Shown piece by piece: positions 11,740-25,800 of a stretch of DNA of 64,000 bases. The stretch is from Dioscorea cayenensis subsp. rotundata (Eukaryota; Streptophyta; Magnoliopsida; Dioscoreales; Dioscoreaceae), in NCBI RefSeq assembly GCF_009730915.1, contig NC_052487.1, positions 18,034,529-18,098,528 on the forward strand, read 5' to 3'. How positions within the stretch are numbered: position 1 is the stretch's first letter; each line of letters starts with the position of its first letter. Below the pieces are notes generated by a model. The model was not told the origin of the DNA, searched no databases, and saw nothing but the letters and a program-made list of their open reading frames with translations. The position numbers were made by a program, and so were the translations under genes.

Positions 11740-13291
11740 AAGCGAGCTAAGCATCAATGGCGGCCATTGCTGTGGATTTTGATGGCAATGCTTATGAAAC
11801 CAAGCCTACTTTTGAAGATAATTACGGGAATGACATCAAGTGATTGATGCTCTCGAGACAATCCAACGGTCAATGTTTCATCATCTTGTTCTTTCACGAT
11901 TGATTTGAAAAGAATTACGATAATGCCATTACTGGGGCCCGCGGTAATAACGAACAAAAAGATGACACGCGGTTGGGTTAAATTGGAAGGTTATTTTGCT
12001 TGGTTGGCAAGATTGACTTTGTTTATTATTATACTTTTTTTTTTGTTTTTTAACGGCTGCCTTTTTGACACGTGGACGGTTGTAATATTTTCCTTTTTTA
12101 AATTACTTTCCATTTATATTTACATATAATAAATATATTTATAGCTGTTCAAATAGACATGGACGGTCTTAATAATTTTTTTTTTTTAAAAAAAAGTTTT
12201 CCAAATATATATCATGAATTTTTATTGTCGAAGCATTGGCTTTCGTTTAAGTCTCAGGAGACACAGAGATAATAATGGGTCCCCGATGTAGGTTTATATA
12301 TATAGCTGAACAATTTTTATTCATATGCACAATCTGCATTTATAAAAATAAATAAAATTATTTAAAATAATTTAATTGAAAATAAAAATAAAATTTTGCA
12401 TTGTTTTTTTAATGAGATGTTTTGAATGAATGATAAGGAAATAAGTAAAGCAAATGATATAATGTTTCGAGTGATTTTCTTTTGTTAATTACATTATAAT
12501 CCCACATCTAAAGTGGATTAAATAAATAAACAAATGAATCAATCAAAGTAGAGAAGAGTATTCAAATTGGCAAGGTTTTACTTGTTCATGTTCTCAACCA
12601 TAACTTTTTCATGGGCACTTTGAAGCCGTTAAGAATAATCCAATCTTTATAGTATATATGATTATATTATCATTAGATTGTGTATTAAGGAAAAAAAAAG
12701 TTTGGTATGCTTTGGGGATTGACTAAAAGTCTAAAAACTTATAAAATCAGTGTCTCTGGAGGCAGGCCTTCTTTTGCACGCTTATCATCTTATCTTGATT
12801 CTTCATCCACGTGCGAAAGTCATTCTTCTCCAAAGTTGGTGTCTTTTCCCACGTGCAATCAGGTTTTCACATGTGTCCCCAAAAAATTCAGTTCATGACT
12901 ATTTGATTTATTGTCAGTCTTTTATGTAAATTACTCATGTCTCATTGAAAAAATAAGTTTGAATTTCAGTTATGATAAAAATATAGGTATTATAAAACTT
13001 GTGTATGTGCTCCTTAGTCTTTATAATTGCCGGCTTTTAACATGTTGTTTTTTCACATTTATTATATATATATATTGACCCACTATTTCTCTGAGAATAA
13101 CTCTAAATTAGTTCAAAACAAATAATTAAAAATAAAAATCTCTCACCAGTTTTATATACATAAAAATTTAAATTCAAAAATTATTTCATAAAATATTTTT
13201 ATAAAAATTAATGGACATGTTAAATAATCTTATATATATAAATTGTTCCTTCCATAGTTGTTCTAGGTTGTTTACAAATAGATATATTTTT

Positions 13292-13325
<34 letters not shown>

Positions 13326-13897
13326 TGTGTGTGTGTGTGGAATAAGAATAAAGTAATCTTTATTTTTAAAACTATAGATAAATTAATTTATTTGAGACCT
13401 ATCACAAATCAAACCAAACCGTATAGATCTCAATATGGAATATTATCCTCATCAACAGAATATACTTCAACGAAAATAAATATTCGTCAATTCTTGCTCC
13501 AAATAATATATATATATATATATATGATAGTTTTAATTCATAATAAAATTAAAAATAAAAATAAAAGTAAAAATAAAAAAGCAACTGCATCATAATCACA
13601 TAGTAAACCTTTCTAATGACATTAACAGCCACACAAGACAACATGTCTGTCTATTTCTACATAATAAATCAAAACAATCAACAACCAGAAAAGTTCAGAT
13701 AAGCTTTTCTTTAATCATCAGTGGTTGTTTTATTCAAGAAAAAAATCTTCCGTGTTTCTCCAATGAATGCTTTCATATTAGTCACGCAACTAAGATTATA
13801 TTAATATATATGTATTAATATAATTAGCAGAAGACTAAGTTTGACAAACTGTATACATATATTCTGAATACTCACATTATCTTGAATGGGAAATTGC
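11740..13897. other. Intergenic region upstream of the MYB-like gene
   Basis: The first few hundred bases should hold the MYB-like gene promoter. The rest is AT-rich, with TA runs, a (GA)n-(GT)n stretch near 13306-13339 and long A/T tracts. Open frames here (for example around 13305-13595) are low complexity and unsupported. Confidence 0.5.
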
Positions 13898-14563
13898 AAG
13901 GCATTGACATGTTAAACTTTAATATTTTGACTTGTCAATGATGATCCAAAGTAGAAGGAATGTTCTTAGTTACTACTAAGTAAAAGCATGGGACAGTGAT
14001 GGATATCTAACATTTGACAAAGAATTGAATTGATCATCATATTGAAATATCAAATTGTTGAATTGTTTGCTAACTGCAAAGAAAGCCATCAGAAAATATC
14101 CAACATTTTAGTAATTTGGTCCCACTAATCTTGTGGTGGTTGTTGTTGTTTTGTTTTGGCATGTGCTCAATGGTACACTCTGAACCTTTGAAGAAAGAAA
14201 GGTCTGAAAGGGCAAACCAAAAGCATCAGCATTCAAAAAACATGGCAAATTTGCCATGAAAAATCCATGATTGATAGAAGATGTTCTTAGCTTTGCAGAA
14301 GATTCAGATACCAACAAAAAGAAGAATACGAATTTATGGAAACTCACATGACCAAATGCTAAGCTTAAAAGTAACACAAATTTACTGAATTGATTCATAA
14401 ATCGTACCCGTTGCAAACGGTGGAGTCACAAACACCATGCTAAGTCCATAATACAAAGCAGAATAGCATGAAGTCGATTCAAGTAAACAGCAAACATTAG
14501 TTTAGAATTCAGACTTAAACAGTAAGACAGAAGTAGAACAATGTTCGAGCTCACTTGTGAGAC

Positions 14564-16377
14564 CTACACTTCATCTTCATATGATGTCGAAGCTCTCTCA
14601 TGAGACGCACGCTTGATCTGAACATCAAACAACTTGTCTCGTTTTGAAACATGAGTGAAGATGCATAAGTCACCAATTTCCAATTTGTGGTGCTCGCAAA
14701 ACTCACTCCAACCTTTTCCCAATCTAGGTGTTTGCGGACTGTATGAAAAAAAAATGGTCCACAACCTCCTGTCCGGACCCCTAATAGTCACATCGTGAGA
14801 TGATTTGAGGCCAGTTGATGCGCAGACCCAAAGAGGGACACCCTGCATTGACAATATGAACATTCACAATCACTAAAAAAAAACAATAATGTTGCTCTTG
14901 GATAAAACATTACAAAGAAGTGGTTAGCTAATCAATTACATAATTTTAAAATCAATTGGACTGAGCTTGGCTTAAAACAAAGGTTACAAAAAAGCCACAA
15001 GCGAATACTTACAATTCTGCCGTGAACCAAGTTAGTTCTGTGTATCTTTTTCTTATACTGAATTATATTCTTAGTGCAACTGGTTTCGTCCTCTGATTTT
15101 ATTCCTGATAAAGAATGTGCTGGCGGCACAGATGGAGAAGCGACATTGGTTTCATCACAGTTGTTGGCCGAAGGAATCTGGCCAAGACCTGAATAAATTC
15201 AAATCAATGTTTAAAATTGACTTTCATCGACAAATACTTTGAAAGAAAGATGAAAACTTACTACGGTTTGAATCTTCACCGATGCCATTAAATTCCACAT
15301 ATGCATTTCTGTTTTTGAAGCCCTCGCTATTAATAGAGAAATTGTTGATTCGGCAAGCATCATGACCAAAGACCTTTAGAGTAAAAACCATGTTACCCTC
15401 ATAACAAAAGGAAAGAATGCATCCCTCACTGAGGCCATGGGCTTTGATCATTTCTTCCCAACCATCTGTGAAGAATAAACCTTCTTCGGTTTTTTGAACT
15501 TTTATGTGCCAAAATTTATCAGCCAAGAATATCATGGCTTTTCCGTGGTTGTCATCGATAACATGCCCAACAAATGCTGATGGAATGCGCTAAAAAAACA
15601 GCAAAGTTAGAAATCATATCAAGAGATAGAACTTCTTTCCATATAGTCATATAAACCAAAAACATTAGCCTCTTCTTTACACATACTCAAGGTATTTGCT
15701 TTTAGAAAAATATTTGATATATAGTATTAGATAAAATGTATATTTTTAATACAATGAAATGTTAAAGAAAAGGAACTTCGCCAAAATTATGTTTTGCTTT
15801 GTTTTGTACCTTTGAGAAGGAAAATGCTTCTCTTTAACATTTCATCATATTAAAAATGTACACTTTATCTGATTCTGTACACCAAACATTTCTCTAAAAA
15901 CCAATACCTCAGTATATGTTCTGAGTATCTTCAATAACAACAGAGTGACTAGTTATTATCAGTCAAAACCTTAGTTTCCTCCTTATTAACCTCTCCCATA
16001 TACAAAAATATGAGTTTCTGTAATAGCATATTATGTAATGTACCCACCTCTGTTAGCAGTTTAACACTAAAAGTTGTAGGCTACAGCTGAATCAAATTTC
16101 AGAACTAAATGAAAAGGATCAAGCTACGTCGTGGTCAATAATGGATGATGCAATGAAAACCCCAAATATCATACAACAGTTACCACATTTTAAGGGGGAA
16201 AAAAAGCAAAACACATGATATTTAACTAATATTCAGCCTTAAAAGGATGTCCTAAGTAAATTATTGAGACAAGTTTCAATGGCCAAATATACAAAGAAAA
16301 AAAAAGATAGATAGACTTACAAATCTAGAACCACTAAGAAGAACCTTGATGAACTCGAGCCTCGGTGTTCCATTCAT
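14564..16377 (-). CDS. REM-type protein with two B3 domains (copy A)
   Basis: Four exons (16377-16321, 15589-15262, 15188-15013, 14842-14564) join in phase to 279 residues. The N-terminal B3 domain covers about residues 7-100. Exon 2 carries the REM hallmarks DNHGKA, FWHIKVQ, FTDGWEEM, GCILSFCYEGNMVFTLKVF. After a Ser/Asp/Glu-rich linker, exon 4 (188-279) encodes a second, shorter B3 domain with the GKGWSEFCEHHKLEIGD signature, ending at SYEDEV. B3 domains bind DNA in the major groove. REM proteins are plant nuclear proteins often expressed in reproductive or meristem tissue. No specific target can be read from the sequence. Four paralogues follow at 39.6-49.6 kb in the same orientation. Copy B is its closest relative. 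Confidence 0.92.
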
Positions 16378-17480
16378 GCTTGTGTATGGTACAGCGATGA
16401 AGATGAGAACCCTCCTTCAAGGCTTGAGCTTTCTCTTCTTAACCAACCCACAAACCAAAAAAAAAAAGCAACAACAACAAAAAATTATCAAGAGTCAAGA
16501 AAACCAACTTGGAAAAATACAACAAATCCAGTTGCAAATCCTGCCCTAATTCTAGTTGTTAACATGGCATTGAATCTCAACAACAACAACAACAACAAAT
16601 TATCAAGAGTCAAGAAAACCAACTTGGAAAAATAGAACAAATCCAGTCGCAAATCCTGCACTAATTCCAGTTGCTAACATGGCATTGAATCTAAAACTCT
16701 GAAGTTTTTTAGAGTTTCTCGGTTGCAACAAAAGTAATTCCAGTCGCAAATCCTGCCCTAATTCCAGTTGACAATGAATTATCAAGAGCCAATAAAACTA
16801 ACTAGGAAAACTGTACAAATTGGGTCTCAAATGTCACAAATCCTACCCTAATTCCACATCCTAACATGTCATTGAATCTAAAACTAAGAAAAATCACAAC
16901 TTTTCAGTTTCAATCACTCGAAATTCAAGGAAAATGCAAGAACAGAAAGAGCAAGAAAACAAAGAGAAAAAACCTGCGTATCTCTTCCCCTGTGAGGCGT
17001 TGCGGCAAAAGAAACCCTCAGTGTCGCCCGTGATCACTTGCACGCTATCAAACCCTAAACAAAGCTGAGAAGTGAGAATCAAAGTGAACATCTTCTCTGG
17101 ACTTTTAAGGCTGCAGTGATGCAAGCCCCTGTCTTCCATTGTTTCTATAATAAGCATCTGAGACAAAAAGCCAAAAAAAGGTCCTCCAACACTCTCCACA
17201 GGAGTTTTTCACCATCTTTGGAAACTGCCACCCTGCTGAATTCCACAATTTCAAATCTTTTGCCATTAAAACTTCAAATTTCTGCTCAGAAGTAAGAAAA
17301 AGATTTGTTTTTAAACTAATATTCATTAAATCTACATACATTCATGCTTTTGAGTTATATCAAGCCAAAAATTTGAAAATTGTTGTACTAAATTACATCA
17401 ATGAGAGACAGAGAGGTACAAACTTGCAACTCGGAAGAAGAAATGAGACCTTTTAATCTGCTGCAAAAGTAAGTATCATG
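16378..17480 (-). other. Conserved leader/upstream region of REM copy A
   Basis: The region is conserved with 41312-42260 upstream of copy B. It contains small upstream open frames, the clearest from the ATG at 17140 (MEDRGLHHCSLKSPEK...), which is also present in copy B with an in-frame 3-base difference. A plausible splice donor (GCAG followed by GT) lies near 16974, so the 5' UTR may contain an intron. The region near 16440-16620 and 16720-16800 also holds short internally repeated pieces built on AACAACAACAAC and TTATCAAGAGTCAAGAAAAC. Confidence 0.4.
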
Positions 17481-17731
17481 AGAATAGAAAGCAATGATGG
17501 CTTTATTTCATGTGAGTTTGGCATCGGAGAGGAGGAATCACCGGCGACGAGAGGAGAGGTGGGAATCATCTTCGTCTTTGTCTGCTTCGCCGGCAGGAGA
17601 TGCCGGCCGGTGGCCGGAAGTGGAGACGAGGCGGAGAGAGATGGATCCAGAGAGGAGGAAAAAGCAAGGGTTTTTGTTTGACCAGGGTTGACCTTCTAGT
17701 TTTTCGATTTAACCCTCGCTTTCTTGAAGTA

Positions 17732-18660
17732 TTAAATCCAATTTCTTTTTCTGCTTGGCTGTGTAGTTTGCTTCAAAACATTTCAAGATTCTCAATTTAC
17801 ATACACATGCAAATATGCAATTCAAGCATGTGAACTGCACCCAAAGCCTCTTAATATATATATGAAATTGAATTTTTTTTATTATTATTTTTTTTTTTAT
17901 GGACTGTTATATGCTACTGATTAGATGTTGATATTAGTGATATATATATATATATTGACTTTTAACAGCTTTTAAAAATAAAATAAAATAAAATAAAATA
18001 AAATATATATATAAAAACCTTTCATCCCTTATAAAAAGGTGTCATTGCATTATAACATACATACATATGCATACTTAATCTTAAGTTTGAAGGATTGAGG
18101 CTATGTCTCATTCACAAAATCAATTAAATTTTATACTTACATTTTTTTTATTTTAAAATGGTAATAAATACAATTCTTAATATTCATTTCATTAATTTAT
18201 TTTTCCATTTCATTAGCAACCTCAATATAGGTAGATACAAAAGTTTTCATTATGCATATATATATATATAATATTAATTTTTTTGATATATGTATGTTGT
18301 TATTAATTTTGGACTTTATTTATCTATTTATTAAATGATTACTTTTAAGTTTTTTATATAAGATATGTATGATTTTTTTCTTTTCCATTGCCATGTTCAA
18401 TGGCTCTAAGTATATAGAGCCACACCATGAATATGAGTTTAATGGCTTTCACTCATTTCTTGGGTTTTTACTCCTACGAATTGATGAATCATATACAAAA
18501 GAAATAAAATTTTAATAGTTTCTCTTGATTTTTAATAATATAATTTAGATTTTATGGTTCAAAATCATTGAAATATGGAATGATATCTATACTTTTTAGG
18601 AAAGTCATAAAATAATAATGTTGTCTGGTTATTTGGCATGCAAAAATTATGACCATCCAA
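17732..18660. other. AT-rich sequence with no gene
   Basis: This is AT-rich with TA dinucleotide runs and an (AAAAT)n-like run near 17977-18003. No open frame resembles a protein. Confidence 0.5.
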
Positions 18661-18669
18661 ATATTTAAT

Positions 18670-19158
18670 GGGTAAACTACATATTTAGTCACTAAACTAT
18701 TCACGTTTTCCTAATCTGGTCACTAAACAAAAAAAAAATTTCAATTGGGTCACTAACGTTAACATTTCATTCCAATCAAGTCACTCGCCAGAACGCCGTT
18801 ACCCTGATGCTGAGCTGGCGCGCCACGTCACCTGACACGTGTCAGATTTTTTTTGTTTGGTTGTTGACGTGGCATTCCACTTCAGCAATGGTCCAATCAT
18901 CAACCAAACAAACAAAAAAAAATTTACCCTTAATAACTTCAATTAGACCATTGCTTTCAGGTGAACAACCAAACAAAAAAAATCTGACACGTGTCAGGTG
19001 ACGTGGCGCGTCAGCTCAGCATCAGGGTAACGGCGTTGTGGCGAGTGACTTGATTGGAATGAAATGTTAACGTTAGTGACCCAATTGAAATTTTTTTTTG
19101 TTTAGTGACCAGATTAGGAAAACGTGAATAGTTTAGTGACTAAATATGTAGTTTACCC
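18670..19158. mobile_element. Foldback MULE-MITE with nearly perfect 197-base arms
   Basis: The element is 489 bases long. The left arm (18670-18866) and right arm (18962-19158) are almost identical in inverted orientation; both begin GGGTAAACTACATATTTAGT. A perfect 9-base target duplication, ATATTTAAT, lies at 18661-18669 and 19159-19167. The spacer also contains a smaller inverted pair (AGCAATGGTC and GACCATTGCT), so the whole element can fold into one long hairpin. The arms carry ACACGTGTCA and ACGT-core sequences. The high arm identity suggests a recent insertion. Confidence 0.93.
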
Positions 19159-19167
19159 ATATTTAAT

Positions 19168-22008
19168 TAATATTTATGTGCCTGTGCGACAAGTCTCCCA
19201 ATTAATGGACATAATTTATAAGTAGTGATTCTCATGTTAATTAATGCTTTTTTGCGTGTCTTAAACATTAATCCAAATAATAATCCAATCTCTTTTTTTT
19301 CGCCCTATTTTTTATTTTGAATTTTTTTTTTATTGTCAATATTATAAGAAACCAAACTTAGAACAAAACAAAAAGAAAAAAAAACCATATACACCTTCAC
19401 AATATATATATAAAGATTATGATTTTATTAATATTATTAAAAATTATTTTTGCAAATATGACAATATATATACTGATAACATCTGCCAAAATAATTGTGA
19501 ACTTTGGAGGACTAAATATTTAGAAAAGGGAAAAATATAAACGAGTAAGGTGAAGTCAATGATTTTAATTAATATTTTTTTAATAAAATGGATAAGTTAT
19601 CATTTTATACAGTTCATTATAATTGGTGGAGAAATTCAAACTTCCTACTCTCCTATGTTATAAGAATGATGGCTTTTAAGACATTATTTGTAGTTTTTTA
19701 TTTGCTTATTATTAATGTCTATATATGTAAACATTCTTGGCAAAGTAGATTTTCTTCATATAAAATACACTACGTTATATTAGCTTGATATAGAATTAGC
19801 CCATGAAAGGCCGTTCTATCTATTAAATAGCTCATAAAGTTTAGCTTATTTAAATATTATATATATATATATATGTATTTTCTTGCTATGTTTTTAAGAT
19901 CAATTTATTGATTGAAACTTTTACTTGTTTTTAATTTATTACAATAGGTGAAAAAATGGCAGTCGGTGGGCATGTTGTTGTTGTAAAATTTAAGTTAATA
20001 CTTAAGGAAGTTTTGGAAAAATTAATATTAACAGCCGTAATTTATGCATGTGAAAGACATGGTCAAGACCACATTTTTTTATGCAAAATCATATTTGAAG
20101 ATAGCTATGGAATTCATGAACAACTTAGATCGGAAGCATAAAAAAAACAAAAACAAAAAACAAAAAACAAAAAACAAAAAAAAAAAAAAATAATGCTGTC
20201 TTATGTGCCTTAAATCATCTTAAAGATATTTATAGAAGATCTAAAATGAATTAGAAGATCTAAAGGATGCTAACGAAATATTATCAGAAAGCCTTGTAAT
20301 GATTACTAATGAGTTAGAAGAGCTGAAAGCCAAGATGGGATTGAATGAAGCAGAAAGTAATATGAATTGAGAGAAAAGAAGATCTACTTCAATAGACAAT
20401 TCCTATCTTGGATGTGTATAACAAAATCAATTTCTTTAGCTATTAGTATAAATATTATGTGTTTAATATTTTAATCCAAGTCTAATAATATTAAATATGT
20501 AATAAAAGGTGTGTTTTGTATTTTTTCGCCATTTATATTCATGACAACATCACTGTATATGTTATTATATATGCTATTATTGTTATATATGTATATATTT
20601 ATATATATATATGTTAATCATGTGAAAAATAAAGTTAAATTCCATTAAAATATCATGTTATTCAATGTTTCATAACACATGTCAGGTTTTTATTAAAAAT
20701 TCCCCCTGCAAAATATATTAAAAAACCCTATCATATTATTAAAAATTAAATAATTATAATTTATTATAATATATATATATATATATTTATATTGTTTTCA
20801 AATACAAACAGATTATTTTTTAATGATAAATTCAACTTATAAATTTAATAATGATAAATATATCATACCAAAAGTAATAAATTTATATTTTTGAAAAATA
20901 AATATTTAATATCTAAAAAAATTAATATCATTTATCATATAAGATATATATATATATATAGCAGTTAATTTAATTTCATGTCAAAATATCATTAGCAAAT
21001 ATTGTTACTATTTTGAAATTGTATCTCACATTCTATTGTTTTATATGGTTTAAAAAATAGGGGTGAGCTGATTCAAAAATTTGCCATATCTGTTTAAGGT
21101 AACAAAATTTTCCCCTTTTTCATATCTATATTATTTTGATGTTCTACTTATAATGTCTAAATGATAATCTTATGATAGGTTTTTCATATATATATATATA
21201 TATATTTTATAAATCTTCTATTTCATTTATATTACATTTAAATTTTAATATAGCATTTGAAATTTTGAAAAACAAACTTTTTGTTGTTTAAAACCAATGA
21301 CATTAAAAAGCTTGGTTTATTACCTTTTATCAATAAGTAAATTATTGTAGGTAATTATGAATGCTAAAATAATATCCAATATACATACAAATAACATTAC
21401 TAGCATAATTTTTAATTTGACCTGACCATCGAAGAAAGTAATACCACCAGAATTATTTTTTAAGAATTACATAATATTAACAAATAGATTGATAAAGTAG
21501 TTTCATAATTTCCAACATGTTACATGCCTTTTTAATAATAAAATAAAACTTACAATGAAGAAATAATTTGATCTTAGCATTTCCATTTTTTTAAACATAT
21601 ACACTAAATTTTTTGGATAAATATGTTAATATTTTTTTACAAGAAATACCACAATTTGTAGCAAAACATATAACACAAAAAATATTAATGTCTAAATTTT
21701 ATGTATGTGATGGCATACATGTATCAAATGGCAAATGATAGGATTATAAATAATTAAATTTATTATTTAATCATGTGTGATAAGTTGGTTCAATGAGAAA
21801 AAAGCAAGATGCTCATAGGACAAAACTCAATAACAAACACTTATATTTTTATTATATAAAGAATAAGATAAGTTTAATATGTGATTTGATTTGACATATT
21901 TCATTAAATATATTCAAACCCCATGAACACATTAGATAGTAATGTTAGTATAATGTATTGTGTTATAAATGTAAAAGTATTATCCACTTTTTCTCTCCAC
22001 ATATTACT
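19168..22008. other. AT-rich sequence, probable decayed repeats
   Basis: No recognisable gene is present. A 61-codon frame at 19956-20141 is followed directly by an A-rich tail-like run (20142-20190) and then by a stretch with coiled-coil-like but stop-broken frames to about 20400. This might be a decayed retroposed sequence, but I cannot identify a parent. The remainder is AT-rich with many TA runs. Confidence 0.4.
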
Positions 22009-22852
22009 GTTGGGATCTTATCACTCTAAGAAGGGAATTATCATGTGAAAAATACATGCCAAAACGTAGTGGATAACAAAAATTTTTAACGGCAAGTAAA
22101 CATGATAAAACCCTAGCGCATGCTAGAACTAGGATTAAATTCTTAATAAATAGATAATTAAAAGTTATACGTTTCTTTTGATGACGATTCTAAACACACC
22201 CTTGTTTCCCCGAAATCGAAAAGGACTATAAATCGTGACTCCCCTCTACTATTATGTATATACAAACGCCTCTGGGAATCAAGAAAGTATGCTAGTACCC
22301 CAAGAAACAACACTTGTTTCTTAGTTCAAATAGCAAGCACCCGAGATTAAAAAGAAAAGGGGTTGTAGGCGTGGCGGCGGCGGGTTCCGGAGGCGGGATC
22401 CGACGGCGGCATCCAAGGGAGAAGAGTGGGTGGCAACTAGGGTTTCTTAAGAGACAATCTCTCAATCACTCTATCTTTTTCTTTCTCTTCTTCTTTCTTA
22501 GTTCTCATATTAGGGTTAGACCATCTATTTATATTGGAAACCCAAAACCCTAATATATAAAAAAACCCTTCACTCCTAATCAAATTAGGAATCTCTTCTT
22601 TACTTGATTAATTAAACCATTTTAATTAACCAAATCGATTAGATTGGATCAACACTTAATAAGACCCAACCCGAATTTAGGTTTTTCACCAAAACCCTAA
22701 ATAGGTGGTCCAATAAGTAACAAACACTGAACCTTGATCCCGGCATTCTTATTGTACGATCCTGTAGGTCCATTTAACATTGGCAATGAGCTTAAACAAT
22801 TTTAACGCTTATTAATCATAATTATTTTCTAGCAAGATAATACGATTAAACA
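22009..22852 (+). mobile_element. LTR-like block, possible solo Copia LTR
   Basis: The block begins TGTTGGGATC, a start typical of Copia LTRs, and ends AAACA. Inside are a GC-rich patch (GGCGGCGGCGGG and similar), CTAGGGTTT-type motifs and an AACCCTAATATATAAAA stretch that could serve as a TATA region. No exact 5-base target duplication is visible at these boundaries (ATATTAC on the left, ATATTAT on the right), so both the class and the right end are tentative. Confidence 0.3.
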
Positions 22853-22883
22853 ATATTATAGTAGAATATAAAAAAAAAGGTTT

Positions 22884-25800
22884 AAAAAGAATTAGTGGCC
22901 TACATCCGTTGTTCATGCAACTTCAATATCCATTACTCTTTCCTTATGGAGAAGATTGCTTTCATCTAAATATACCTTATGAAGAATCTCCAATACGAAG
23001 TAAATTAGGTAGGGAGCGTTTAATTATGAGAGAATATTATGCTTACTTGATTTAACAAAGAAATATTGAGGACACAAGATTATAGTTGAGAAGGTCGACT
23101 TTTCCAACAATTTAGAGTTGACAGTTATGCTATAATTTAAAACACAAGATTAAGATATATAAGAAAGCATCAAGCATCATTGAGGACTAAAATGTACAAG
23201 ATTGTTATAGATGTAACCAGTCAAGAAGATCGTAGTGCAATAGTATTGGGAAGAGCATTATTTTACCTGCAAGTTTTATACCATGCCCAAGATATATGTT
23301 TGAGAAATACCAAGACACAATGGCTATTTGCAATTTTTTTTAGCTATTATAAACTATTTATTACATTCACTTGCAATCCTCGATGGTCAGAAATAACAGA
23401 TACATTGAGTGCTATTATAGTCCAATGCCTTAAAGATAGGCCTAACATAGTTTCGAGGGTTTCCCGTATAAAACTAAACCATTTGATGAATGATTTGATA
23501 AAAAGCCATCACTTTGGAACTGTAAAAGCAAGTAAATTATGTAGAGTCCAATTTGTTTTTGTAAAAAAAAATAGTTTTGATTATTGCAAACTTAATGATA
23601 TTTGTCATTCTTCTTTTGATAGTTGCTTATATAGTCAAATTCCAAAAACAAGGTTTGCCACATATCCATATTTTATTATGGTTGGAAAAAGAAAGTGGTG
23701 TTATGACATCATCAGAAATTGATAATATAGTTTCTGCTGAATTACCTGACAAAGGATCTGATCCTATTGATTATGATGTTGTAAGTTCATTTATGATTCA
23801 TGGTCCATGTGAATCAGCAAATTCACAAGCACCATGTATGGAAAATGGAAAAAGCAAAAAATTCTACCCAAAGCTATTTTGCAATTTAACAATGATTAAT
23901 GAGGATGGATTCCCTCAATATCGGAGAAGGGATATGCCGGTAAGCACATCACAAAATGGCATTAAATTGGATAATCGATTTGTGGTTCCTTATAATGTTG
24001 ATTTGGTTGTGCGCTATCAAGCTCATATAAATGTGGAAATCTGTAATTTGACAAAAAAGTCAAATATCTATTCAAAAATATCAGTAAAGGCCTAGACAGA
24101 GCAAGAACTATGTTTGAAGCATTATCAACATCATCGACTAAAACAGATGAGATACAAAATTATTTGGATTGTCGTTATTTGTCAGCATATGAAAGTCGTT
24201 TGAGACTATTTGAGTTTCCAATCCATCAAAGAGAGCCATCTGTCCAAAGATTACTAATTCACTTGCCAGAAGAACATAATATCTATTTTTGTGACAAGCA
24301 ATTTATTTCCAACATAATTTCAATCGCAAGTATTGAAACAACAATGTTCACAGAATGGATGACTACAAATGAAATAGATGAAAAAGGACAATCGCTTTTG
24401 TATACAGATTTTCAAACTAAATTCATATGGTACAAAAAAGAGAAAATATGGAAGTATAGAATGAATGGCAGATCAATTAGAAGAATAATCTATGTACACC
24501 CAGCTGCAGGAGAGCTATATTACTTACTTATTGCTTAACGAAATCAAAGGTGCAAGGAGTTATAAGGATCTCTGTACAATTAATGACTTTGTATATGCAA
24601 CATACAGAGAAGCCTACTTTGCCTGTGGTATATTAGGTATATTAGGAGATGACTCAAAATAGTTAAATACCTTGATACAAGCTACTCATTGGGCCATTGG
24701 TGCACAACTAAGACAATTTTTTGTAACAATAATATTATTTTGCGACATAGGAGATAAGAAAGTACTATTCAAGAAACATTGGCAACTAATATTAGAAGAT
24801 ATACACTATAGGCTCTAACAAACATTCCACATGCCTAATTATACTATTTCAAATGAGTACTTGAGAAACTATCTATTAGTTGCCCTTGAAGATCTTCTGA
24901 ATAAACACTCTTCATCCCTTGAGGAGAATAATTTACCTCGACTACAATCACTAAACATGAATAATTTAACTGATCAATTACTTCAAGAAGAGTTAGATTA
25001 CAATATTCCTCAGCTTCAAAAAGATCACTTATAAATGTTTACAAAATTAAATGCTGAATAATTAGCAATCTATAATAAAATACAAAAAGCTGTGAACAAT
25101 AATGGAGGAATGTTTTTTTGTATATGGCCATGGTGGGATTGGTAAAACCTTCTTATGGAATACCATTATTAATGCTATTCGTGCTAAAAGAAAGATTGTA
25201 CTAGCTATTGTTTCGTCAGAAATTGTATCACTTTTATTACCTGGAGGTAAAACTTCCCACTCTAGGTTCAAAATCCCAATAAATCTTGGAGAATGCTCTA
25301 CATGTAGAATCAGCAAGCAAACTCAACTAGTAAGATTGATTGAAGAAACAACTTTGATTGTTTGGAATGAAAATCCTATTGTTCACAGGAATTGTTTTGA
25401 AGCATTAAACAAAAATTTACAAGATCTTCTTTCAGACACAACACTAGACGCATCTACAAAACTTTTTGGAGGTAAAACAGTAGTTCTTGGTGGAGATTTC
25501 CGACAAATCCTACCAGATATTCAATATGGTAGCAAAACAAACATCATAAATGCCATTATAACCCAATCACAATTTTGGAAAGAATGCAAAGTATTAAAAC
25601 TCAAGACTAACATGAGACTGCACATAAATAACCAGAATAAAGAAAGCCAAAATTGATTAAGAGAATTTGCAGAATGGTTGTTATAAATTGGTGATGGTAC
25701 AATTGCATCTATTGAAAGAAATCATAATGATCTTGATAAAGGAGATTTGATAGAAATTCCACAAAGATCTATTGGTTAAAGACTTAGGTAATCTGATACA

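Larger units (their letters stand above)
13898..17731 (-). repeat. Duplicated block A (REM gene A with leader and flanks)
   Basis: This block is homologous along its whole length to 38855-42519. It begins AAGGCATTGACATGTTAAAC in both places and ends near a TTTAACCCTCGCTTTCTTGA-like stretch in both. It includes the 3' flank, all exons and introns, and about 1.3 kb upstream of the ATG. Small indels separate the copies. This is a segmental tandem duplication whose two halves are now about 21 kb apart. Confidence 0.9.

Noticed and set aside
11400-11847. Plus-strand frames opposite MYB exon 1
   Set aside because: They are shadows of the GC-rich exon on the other strand, with Pro/Ser/Arg runs and no family match.
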